Source: Leptasterias polaris (lineage: Eukaryota; Echinodermata; Asteroidea; Forcipulatida; Asteriidae). Taken from it: 64,000 bases of DNA. Position 1 is the first letter of the stretch, and the number at the start of each line of letters is the position of its first letter. The translations under genes and the position numbers were made by a program. Below the pieces are notes generated by a model. That model saw nothing but the letters and a program-made list of their open reading frames with translations, had not been told where the DNA came from and did no database searches. Positions 48,101-60,100 of this stretch are shown piece after piece. The stretch covers positions 5,914,001 through 5,978,000 of the forward strand of contig JAZGTN010000027.1 of the NCBI GenBank assembly GCA_037783415.1, given 5' to 3'.

Positions 48101-51100
48101 CAAGTCAGCACTTCAGGTCACCTGTTGCCTGACCTTGGCATGTGAATATTATATAATCGTCCTCCCTATTGAATTGCAGAGAATTCCATCATGAAAAAAA
48201 AACTATTGAAATTCTCTTTCGTAATGGATGACCCTTTGCAACGCTTCACTTGATTTGACACTTTTCAACTGTATTTAAAAATGAATGGCTTGAGTAATAA
48301 GCCTAGTGCATCAACAATTTCCGATGACCAAAGTCCATGGATGCTTGTTTGCTCACTATGAGTGTTAAAACAAATCTATATTTGTTTTATATCCGATGAT
48401 AACAAAGATCTCTGAAATTGGAAATCAAAACAAAGGTTTCACTTTCTTCTAGTTATCATTTAACACTTTTGAAATAAAAATATTGACTCGTTTAGTTCTT
48501 TGTCGTGCTCAGTCAATGCTCTGTCATTGGAGTACTTTGTGGGCCAGATTTTTTTTTCTAAAGCGTTTGTTTAAAATTAAAATTGTTGGGGTGTGGTTGA
48601 ATAATCAAGGTCCATGTTTGATAAAACCTTTTGTGTTTACTTATTCAGAATTCCAAATGACACACTATCACAAGCTGAAGTGCCACAGTTCAGTTGCTTT
48701 ATATCTGTGTTTTTCCTGAAATGTGTAATAGTACTTTTAAAAACCTTGTTTGTTTGTCTGTAGCAAAATACACTTTACCCAAAAAGTTGTTAGCAGTATT
48801 TTTTTATTTATCACTTGATTTTTCTTATAATGTACATTATGCAAAACTTTACAAAATGGAATCTGACAAAATGGAATCTTTGGTATTTTTGGATCAGTAA
48901 GTAGTGGTTGTTTTGGGGAGTATTTGTTTGTTTATTTTTGATTTACATTTCATTTTTAAAATGTTGGAGCGGAGTCCTTTATGATTTTTTGTTCTTGTTT
49001 TTTAATTACCTAGTAACTGTATTTTTTATTTTTTTTATTTTTCAGGCAATACAGATAAAATAATGGAATTGGAGAGACTTACAGCTCGTTTTCTAGGAAT
49101 GGAGTCTGCCATTACATTTAGTATGGGCTTTGCCACCAATTCTCTCAATATTCCTGCCTTAGTTACAGAGGTGATAACCCGTTTATTTCAGTACATTGAG
49201 TAGTTGGGGTTTTTTGTGGGGTTTTCTCCTTGATACAGAATTTAGGTTTCTCTACTGGATGTCGCATAGCAAAAAAATGCATTAATAAAACAGGGTTCTG
49301 CCCAGGATTTGTTTAGTGCCGGAAATTTTTTTTTCCCTAGTACAGTCAAGTCAATTTCCTTTAGATCGTGCACGGAGTGGTTACACACGTGCGCCCTGCA
49401 GCTGTGTGTAGGCCCTCAGTGCGCGCACGCCTTTACCGCCATGGGAAAACAATTTACAGCATTTACAGCATCTATAGCATGGTGCTTACTCTGCAGTTCA
49501 TTTCCGTTGTATAAAACGCTGTAGAATAGGGTTCGCAACATGATGAAACTGGTATCATGTTATTCCAAGCGTAAAGCTATAATCAGCGTGACTGGAAACC
49601 ATTGCAAAATCAATGCGGGTTTCGTGCGTTGGATATATTGTACATCGTACAGGCGGGAGGAATGCTCGATCCTGGATCATTAAAATAGACTCAAACCAAA
49701 GAAGTAGGCTACTTGAAACTTTGGATAAAACTGTTTACTGGTAAATAATTTGTTTTACACGTTGTTCAAAATATTTTGAAGGAAATGGGCAAAAAAAAGG
49801 GAAAATGTGTGGTGGTCGGAAAAAGAAAAAATTCCGCGAGTGCCGGTCGGGGAATCATGAGTGCCGGTCGGGTTTTCCGGCACCGACCACCGTGGGCAGA
49901 ACCCTGATAAAAGTGCCCCCCCCCCCCCCCCCCCCCACCCCACCTCAAAAAATAAATAATAATAATACAAATGAATTTCAAAAAAAAAAGCAATACCTGG
50001 ACTCCTCTCTGACACCCAGAAACCCAGACTCCTCTCTGATACCCCAAAACCCAGACTCTCCTCACTGACACCCAGACTCCCCTCCCCGATACCTAGACTC
50101 CTCTCTGACACCCAGAAACCCAGACTCCTCTCTGTTAACAAGATACTCCCCTTTGACACTTAGAAACTGAGATTCTTCTTTGACACCCAGACTCCTCCAT
50201 GACACCCAGACTCCTCTCTGTTACCAAGATACTCCTCTCTGACACCCAAACATCTAGACTTCTCTCTGGCAAACACTATTTAGGGAATCTTTATATTGTG
50301 TAGACATAGATGTCATGCCTATGAGAATTGGTGGATTTCCTAAAAGTAATTCTTTTTTAATGCATTTTGTCAGTATTCCATAACATATTGGCTGTTAAAC
50401 TAAAGACATGATTGAATGTTGTTTTATTGCAGGGTTGTCTGGTCATCAGTGATAAATTAAACCACTCCTCCCTCGTTCTCGGCATCAGATTATCTGGTGC
50501 CTCGGTCAAGGTGTTTGAACACAACGGTAAGTCTTACGGTAATATTTCCTTGACTTTGACAAATACTGTATGCAGGGATTCTTTTTTCATTTTTCATGGA
50601 CGTTTGTTTTCTTCGGCTCAAGCAATTAATAACCCTGAAAATAGTATTAATAAACATAAATCTATTCATGTATAATTGATAAATGGTAACCCATAAATAG
50701 ACTGGAGTGCTTGTTGTAAGTGTTGAAGTAAATTCTTTTATCAGGTTCTTCTATACCTGTCCTATTGGAAATACATGTAGGTGTTCTTTATTACATTATG
50801 ACCTGGCATACGCATTTAAGCCAAGTGCCGTTGGCTTTTTCTAGGTTGTTGAGTAAAGCTAAATCGTTGGTCACAAATCTTTGATTAATTTGCCTTTTTT
50901 ATTTTTGATGACATTCAAATTTGAATAATCTGAAGTTTTTTTAATACTTTGTGTTAGTGTTTTAGATTAAAATGCTTGATCTGCCTCATTTGAATATTTC
51001 ATGTTTGTTTAATGATGTTTGTGGCCGGAAATACTGTGTTGTTTTAGTCATGTATATGGGGGTTTTTTCTAATAGATTAGTGTTGACAATGTATTTGGTT

Positions 51101-54100
51101 TCTATTTTGTTACTCCTTGATTTTGATGCTTGTTTACAAATCCCGTTTTGCATCCAAACCTGATTCGTTTTGTATGCTTAATCTTTCTAGTTTACTTGGA
51201 ATTTTTGTTATAGTATATCATAGTTTCCTTTTTGTTGGTAATATCTTGTGTTGTTTTTGTTAAAGGTTGGTTTGGTTTGGTTTTTGTTTTTACTCTATTG
51301 ATAACATTTTGTTGTTAAGTTTAAATTATATCCTTTTTAAACGCTTTGGGGTAGTTTTTATGTAAGGTGCTCTATGAGTAGCACAATTTATTTTATTATT
51401 AATTTTTTTTTGGAGCAAATTCCCCCCAAACAAGGCTGAAAGCCACTCTCGGTAAGGGGCTAAAAGAACAAACATTTAAGATGAAAATAACTCAAGCGAG
51501 CTGAAGGTAGGAATTGATGTTCTTCTTAAAACAGTCTAAATTGTAGGATGGACGGAAACATGCAGCAGGCAAGGAGTTTCAAAGAGATGCAGTACGTAGA
51601 ATACAGCTATTTTGATTATCGTTAGTATTATTATTAAAAGAGCCATCGTGTGATAAGAATGGAGTATCCCAACACTGCAACCGAATCTCTGGCATATAGC
51701 TCTCATCAAGCACCGGTGCCACATTGTTGACACTAGTCGTTAAATCAGTCTGGAAATGTTAATTAAATAAAAACAATTAGGGCTTACTGCAGATTGTTTG
51801 GCAAGAATAAATTGCAGACATAAACAATAGATCACATGTAGAACTAGATTCTTTAATTGTCATACTTTATGAGTCTCAGGTTTGTCGGCTTTTCTATGTT
51901 GTTGAAATCTCCCCATTATTCATGTAATAGACATTGTTACAATTTTTGTGCCGACAATTTGTTATACTTTAATGTATTATTGCTTATTTTTTGGCCAGAT
52001 GCTGAGGATTTTTGACTGAAGATGTAATGTGCTGGTAGCCTCTCCCCCTCACATATATACTGGAGTTTTTTGTATCTGTAATTTGTATCTTGTTCTGTAC
52101 TTATTTTTGTATTTTAATTTGTATTTTAAATTTAAATTTAAATTGTTTTTATGTAATTATCGTAGTCTTTACCCACTGCTTTGTTTTATTACTTGATACT
52201 TCTTGCTTTATATTGATTTCTGAATGTGAAGCGTCGCAAGGCCCTTATATGAGGTGCCCTATCAATACTTTTCATTATTATTGTTGTTGGCAACAGAAGA
52301 AAGGATGAAGTTGTGTTTGGAGCAGAGTCCATGAATCTTGTAGGATGTAACACAAAGGAAGTTCAGAGGACGTCAGTAACCAATGGCAGGCCAAAAAATG
52401 TTACCCTCTTAAAATGTCTACAGATTTAGCTCGTCTATCCAATCACACCCTTTGAATCTTGTTGACAAAACTCAGGGTTTTTTCTACAAGACTTTTGTTG
52501 TATAAAATTATTCTGGGTAAATAATTTCTCGGGATGTCTCCAGCTGTTTCAAGTGTGGGAAGCGCATTAGAGGTTTTGAAAATCATAAAATTATAATGTA
52601 CTGTTGAGGTGTGATAATGTAGTGTGTGTAACATGTCACATTTATGAGGATATTGTTTGATTTGTTTGAATTTTCAGATCCTGACAACCTGGAGAAGGTC
52701 TTGCGAGATGCCATTTCCTCAGGGCGGCCAAGGACCCATCAACCCTGGAAAAAAATCCTGGTAGTCGTGGAGGGTATCTACAGGTCAGTTCAAACAAATT
52801 AATGCTACTCATGAGTTTTAACTGAAAACTTAGGTAACCTGCAAGTACATGTATTTGTTGTGGACCCCTTGCACCACTGTCATACGCAGCTACTGTCTGC
52901 TACGTTCACCATTTTGGGAAACAAGTTGCTTATACAAATTATGTTAAATGTGTAAGGGTCACATCACCTAAAATGTGCACTACACTGTATAACACATGGC
53001 GATGGTGCGTTACAAAGTGGCGTAACCAAGATTGTGTTTTTCGTTTGAAAACAGCATCATCTATTCTATCACAAAAACTCTTTTAAAAAAACAATCATTT
53101 CGGCAAAAACCAGCCATTCAACTTTAGGCCACTGCACTCTGAACCCCTCTTCCTTATTATAAAAATCCCACACATAAAAGCATGCAAGCCTGAACAGTGA
53201 ACACAAAGGCTAGTTGTTATAAAGCTGTAGTTTCGACCATTTTCAAAACATCCATAGCCAAGTTTGTAATGGTTGGGAAGATAAAGATTTAATCTTTGCA
53301 ATGCTGGTAAAATTGAATGGGGCTGCTTTTATGCAATTCTTTGGAAATGGAGCAGAAATATCCGAAAGCCTAAATACCTGCAGTGTAATGGAGTCCCATT
53401 GATTTTTTGTGCTTGTGTACAAACAACTGTTTGAGATCCCAGATGACTCTTTGCTGTTTACATGTATTTATTGACTTTTGGTTTAAACAAAAGGGAGTAT
53501 AAGACGCCAGAAAGTTTTCATTACTTGTTTTGTTCAAAAACGAAATCTTCGTGGTGATAACAGAGACTGTAATTGGACTCTGAACACATGCGTTGTGACG
53601 TGTTGTGTAACAAAATGTGCTCCACAATAGCACTGCGCAATTATGCTAATAACAGAAGCTCAGTACCCGGATCTCGGAGAGCATGTGACATTTCACTAAC
53701 ATACGCGTGCGTACACGTCCAAGCTTTTTGTTTACTCATGTGTACTAACTGTACTACTACTGCGGTCTGGCACACTGATGCGGTGATCAATTGAGTGGTG
53801 GAATGTTTGTCTGACATCGGAGTAATTTTAGCAAAAGTGCCTGTCATTGGTGTGGAGTGCTATTCTGCCACTTGTGGTTGTTTACATGTCAAAACAATGT
53901 CACTGTGGTAACAAGAGGGTTGCTGATGCTGTCAGGTTCGCTGTTGAGTTATTGGTCTGTATAAGGCAAACAGCTTTGTGCAGGTTTCAAAAGATCAGTC
54001 ATGCCTGTATACACAAACTCCTCTCTGAAACCAAGAAGTCACAAACAAAAATGAATGTACCATCCATTGAAAATGTCCATTGGACCAAGACCCTTACTAT

Positions 54101-57100
54101 TCTGATTCAGTATGTCTTTATATTAGATCATGCTTACTGATGTATATGGTAACCACTGTAGCGATAACAACCCACTGAAGGTACACAAGAGTGGATTCAC
54201 ACACACACACAAGTACAACATGAGTTGAGAGTGGATTGACAAAGAATAAAAGAGAGTGTATTCCAAGCCGAAGGGAGTCAATTGTGCAACACAGGTTTGG
54301 ATTGCATTGGCAGACATTTTATTCTTTCTTATGACGCAGGAATGAGGCAACTGTGGGAGTAAAATTCTCATGAAATGGTTGGATGGGGCAATGGAGATTT
54401 CAGAGATACCTGCTGTAGGCAGTGTTGTAGTTCTACTACTCGGTAATCGTGCTGGAGTTCTACTTGAGTACCATTTTTTTATGATACTCGTACTCGTGCT
54501 CGGCTAGCTGAATACTCTTACTGGAAGTCCATACTCGATACTAAGTTTATCATTTCATTTTCCATTATTCAACTTAAAAATAACCTGTACTGAAAGACAT
54601 GTACTTGTGACTCGACTGGATGTACTCTGATTTGGACTGGTGGTCAAAATACCATTTTCCTGTCCGCATTCCTGTATGTGTGCCAATGTAAGAGATAGAG
54701 GAGTAAAGCTGTGGAAAAGTGAAATTTAAGTTGTCTATAATACACAGAATATTTTTGCTTAACAGACAGTCATCATTAACAAGCACACTTTGTTGTCAAA
54801 AAAAAAATAATCATCTTTAAAACCTCTATTTGCAGATTTTAAATTTTTTTATAATGTACTTGTACTCATACTCGGATGAGAATACTTGGTACTCGGCTGT
54901 TGGACTCGGTACTTGGATATCAGGGGCCAATTTCATGGCTCTGCTTACCGCCAAATTCTGTGCTTGCTATCACCATTCTCCGCTTACCGAGCAAGCGCCG
55001 AATTTCTGCGCTAGCTGTGTAAGCATAAAATGCCTAGTAACGTGGACTACGCAAGTGCACAAGCAAAAATTCACTGTTAACCCGTGAAATATGCTTGACG
55101 TAAGCGCGGAATTCCCTGCTTCCGTAATCGCTGGTTCTCAGCTTACGGTAAGCAGAGCCATAAAATTGGGCCCTGATTGCTTGGTATTCAGACACATGTA
55201 CTAGTACTCAATGGCCCAGGTACTCATACACCAGTACTACTCGGCCACGCCAGTACTCGGCAGTACTTGGTACTCAACTGAAAAGTATTTGACTACAGCA
55301 CTGGCTATAGGGACCATATAGATAAACTACATTTCAAAACCAGACTGAAATTTATCTTGATAGCAACACATGTCATGAAATCTATAGTGAATTTAACTCT
55401 TTTAATTGTGTTGAAACACCTTTAGCATCAGCGGGATATTACTGCATGGCATTTTTTTTTTTGAAGGATGGGGGGAGGGATGTTGGAGGATTGTGACTGT
55501 GGGAGAGGGAGGGGGAATCAAAAGAACAGGTAGAATCAGCTTCTAATTATTGGTTTATATATTTTATTCTTTATATTCAGCATGGAAGGGTCCGTTGTTC
55601 GCCTACCCCAGATAATGGCACTCAAAAAGAAGTATAAATTTTACCTGTACGTGGATGAGGCTCACAGCATTGGGGCTCTTGGTCCAAGGGGGAGGGGGGT
55701 GACCGACTTCTATGGCATCGACCCCAAAGAGATCGACATCCTCATGGGAACGTTCACAAAGAGTTTTGGTGCTTGTGGTGGCTACATTGCTGGCCGTACG
55801 GTAAGTGAAGAATTTGAGTTAATTTGCGCATCTAACTATGATAAGCAAAGCAAATACAAGTGGGAAAGTTGTGGGTTTGAGTCCCATACGAGTTGGTTGT
55901 GGATTTTTCTTAAAAAGATTTTCAGAACTTGGGAAAGTACTGCTTATAGTCAAAAATAAATGCATTTATTTATTGAATGTCTTTGGGCAGTGTTATTTTT
56001 TTTATATATTCTATTTTCATAATTTCTTATCCTTTCCAGTGTACCCATTTACTTGTTTTGATGTTCATAAATTGACGAAACCACCCTATTACAATTCAGG
56101 CATTAAACCTACATTATCTAGTGAGTTGACGAACCATTTGCAATCATTCAACTGCACAGTTTGTGTGTGTTGCCACAACTATGCACAGAACAGTTTGCCT
56201 GTGTATGTGTACTGTGTAGATGCATTCACCACATATAGTTCCACGTTACAGGCTGGCATAGTATAATGTGTCATTAAAAAACCACACTGGGCAATAAAGA
56301 ATGATTAGACCATCGGAGAGTGAATGCAAAGGTGCACTATAAAGTTATCTTGGATGTTGATTTCTTTTTGTCTTTATAGGAGCTGGTTGAGCACATCAGG
56401 AGGCATTCTCATAGCACTGCTTACGGTAACTCTCTCCCAGCACCCATCGTCCAGCAGATCATCTCGTCCATGACAGCCATTATGGGAGAAGATGGCACCA
56501 GTACGGGTGAGTCACTAATTTGTTTACAAAATTTGCAGTTCGCTGGTTTAGTCTGGCGTGGTTTGTTGATAGGGAGGATTTAAGGTATCATACCGGATTG
56601 GTAAGGATAAAAACATCATTGATTAATTTTAGTCTGTAAGCTTACTTAAAGGGAGGTTACAGAATCGGTAAGAAAAAAACTCGTAAAATATACTTTTGAT
56701 CACAGATTTACATAAAACTTACACGGTCTAATGATGATGATAGTAGAAAACATCCCTTGAAATATTTCTGTCTGAAATGCCATATTTGATGCGAAATAAA
56801 TGAAACTAATTTTCCGAATGGAGTTTATCGCTCAGTGAGCGTTTTATTCATCGATGATTTCATGCAAATGTGTAATCGGTTTTTTCACTATTTTCTCGTG
56901 ACCCAGATGGTCGATCGATCTCAAACTTCTACAGGTTTGTCAGTTTATGTATATGGTGTATTACATAAAGTGCTTACACTGCCAGCAACTGTTTTGTTAG
57001 AAAAACCAATTCTGTAATAAGGGAATAAAAGGGTAGCGACGAGTTCTTAAACGGCCGTTTAAAACCGGCAGGGTCGTGGTTGTGCGATAAAGGCCCGAGC

Positions 57101-60100
57101 CGAAGGCGAGGGCCTTTATCGCACGGCCACGACCCTGCAAGGTTTTAAACAGCCGTTTAAGAACGAGTCGCTACCCTTTTATTCCCATTCATAAATGCCC
57201 TTTTGTTTAAAAGGCGTAATAAAGTAGGAAACTCTGTAAAAACTTATCTGTTTTCTGACGTCCTTGAGCTCTGTACGTGAGACAGTTTTCGGATATGCAT
57301 TGGTGCGCGTAGTAATGCATCCTCGTATCCATGGACTAAAATGGCGCGGCGAGATCGATCACCCCTGAGAACGAGGTTGTGGGCTAACCCGCACAAATGC
57401 TATCCGAAAATAACCGGTCTTAAACAGCTCCAGCTATGTCTTTATCAGCCGTTTAAACACCCCCACGTGACGTGCTCTCCTTTAATATTCCTTTAATATT
57501 ATGAAGTTCATACCAGAACTTTTTTTTTTATCTGTGAAATAGTTCCCTCTGAAATAAAGTCATATTCAAGAATGCTGTATCTGAAAACCTTTTTTTTTTA
57601 AAGCAACAGCTGGTTTCGGTTGTTACAACCAAAATTTAAGACAGCTGAGTTTGTAAACATGCTGAAATTTGTGCATGGTTTTTCAATATTTTCTCCTAGC
57701 TCACACAACTGATTAAGCCCAAATTTTCGCAGGTTTGTTTGTTTCAAGCGTACTTATCCCAAGGTCAGACCTTAGGAATGTGGGGTAGGGCCAACATTCA
57801 TTTTATTTATTTTTTATTTTTTATTTATTTTACAAAATTACGCATCAAACAATAAGCGCCAATAACAGGATGATGAATAGGAGATGTTGAAGAATTTTTC
57901 AATTTGTTTTGTGGGAGGAAAACCCCATTTGGGAAAATACGCAATCAGGTAGGGATGTAAACGCAGTCCACAGAGGTGAAAAGGCAAGGAAAGAGAACAC
58001 ACTAAGCCAATCGATACATGCTTAGCTCTCAGCAGCAACAGCATCTTGCTGCTTGAGGGGCTATAACTTGATCATGTATTCATTCTGTTTATCTCATCTC
58101 AGGTATCAGTCGCATCAGACAGTTAGCTTGGAATACACAATACATGCGCCATCGACTCAGGGAAATGAAGTTTATAGTTATAGGCCACGATCAATCTCCA
58201 GTTATTCCAGTCATGATGTACATGCCTACCAGAGTTGGGTAAGTGTAGCCTGATCAGGCGTCAGGCGGATTTTTATTGATTCAGTTGTTCCCATTTTGGA
58301 GTGTAGAAGACAATTTGCTCCAAAAATGTTGGTTAGAAATAGATCGATCCATTAAGCCCCGCCTCCTTACGAGTTGACCAATCACAGCCGCGAAACCCGA
58401 TCACCATTAGTGCAAAGATCACCAAACGGCTCAAATGGTGATCAGATTTCGCGGTTGTGATTGGTCAATGAGAAATGGGCGTGGCTTAATGGATCGGTGT
58501 ATTGGTGGTCATCTGTGGAACTACAACTGGGCAGTAAACCACATTCGGAATAAGACCATTTTATTAATCAATGAAACAAAGTTACCCACATTGGTTTCAA
58601 TTCAAGGAAGAGCAGCATTTTTTGTACTGCGATGTGCTACAATATCATGTCACTCATCTGTTAACTTTGAAAACACTTTTTCAAGTTTCTAATGAACATG
58701 TGAATGTGAGCTCATGAAATGGATTTTTAATTCATGACAGGCATGGGATTCATGGGGAGTTTGTTTCATGCTGGTAAAAAGATTTGAAATGGCTGAGGTC
58801 ACATAGTTTTTCAGGCGTGATATTCTTCCTATAGGCGTCTGATTTCCAATTTTGTGCCCTTGGAAAAATCAGGAAAAAATTGTGATTAAATAGCCTGACA
58901 AATTATTAAGCCATACACCATATGAGTAGGTCAGCCCTTGTGTTTAAAAATTGTTTCCTACTTTTTTCCAAGCACCAAATATCATGCCTGTTTTTTGATC
59001 AGTTTGTCCAACTTTACCTGGGCAGGTGAGATTTGTCTGCCGTTGGGCCAGAAGCTGTCCTTCTGAGCTGGCCGAAGGCCATCAAAAGCAGCCACAAATC
59101 CTTCCCTTGCTGTTATTTGCACAAAGGGTACTTGAGGAAAAAAATGGTGTCCGCGTAACAATGGTCTACTGCCCTCATCTAGGTGCAAGGTTATTCTCAC
59201 TTGGTAGTTTTTTGTTTAGTTTTATTTTTACTTCAAATGTGTGTAGGAGTCTATCAAGTGGTCAGCAGAGGCTGTGAAATCCTTGAGGTTCAAACTCTGA
59301 TATTTAAAAAAGGATCTCATTCACACCTGCACACACGATGAGTGCTTCACACAGCCTTGAAGGAAATGAAGCCTCTTTAAGGATTTGCTTGTGCTATTAC
59401 AAGATATAAATTATTTTTCGCGGGTTTAAGTTTGAAGTGAACTTTTACCCTAGGAAACATTTTTTAATTGAAAGTACCCTTCATCTTTAAAAGGAGAGTG
59501 ACAAAATATGCCCAAGAAAAGAAAGTTGCCTGCAAGGTAATTGTGGTATATGGACTTATTCATGTACAATGTTTTCTCAAAAAATGAGCACCAATTCTTT
59601 GGAAATTTTCACAAAAGATATAATTGTCGCAATAGACCTTTTACATGGGCATTATCCAGCTTCCATCCTAGAGTTAAAATAATTGTGAAGTAATTGCACA
59701 CTTCCATACGCACATTCTATTTTTACATCTGTTTGGAGACATCGTCTGTTTTTTTCTTTTCTCCCTGTACTTAACATCATACTACATACTTTGTACACTA
59801 AAATCCTTGTGGAGCACCCGGTCTTTAGAATTCCCCTATATAGACCTTTCGTTTTCCCTTTTTTGTTTTGTCCAAACTCTCCATAAGGTAGCAAATCTTA
59901 AAACGCTCAGCGCGCAAGGTGGGCCAGTGAGCAACCTCCTTTTGACCTGTACAAATGGGCGCCAAAATGCAGTGGCGTCTTGTGCATAAAGTCTTGAATG
60001 GAATGAAATTGACAGTGTAGTCAAACTGTTTTTTAAAGAAAATACAACAAATCACTGAATTGAATGTTAATTAATAAACCAATCTCTGTCTTTCTTTCAG

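Larger units (their letters stand above)
52784..55580. other. SPTLC2 intron 7
   Basis: Its second half holds a TACTCG-rich simple array split by a MITE. The first half shows no recognisable feature. Confidence 0.55.
56507..58102. other. SPTLC2 intron 9
   Basis: Mostly repeats: a family D copy at about 56645-57015, the hairpin element 57021-57186 and a diverged family D piece at about 57600-57790 (TTTTCGCAGGTTTGTTTGTTTC). Confidence 0.6.

Noticed and set aside
49755..50159. Overlapping frames of 87-134 codons on both strands
   Set aside because: They translate the poly-C tract and the GACACCCAGACTC minisatellite.
55582..55959. Extended SPTLC2 exon 8 reading past 55800
   Set aside because: The consensus donor GTAAGT at 55801 and family length both end the exon there; the extension has no similarity.
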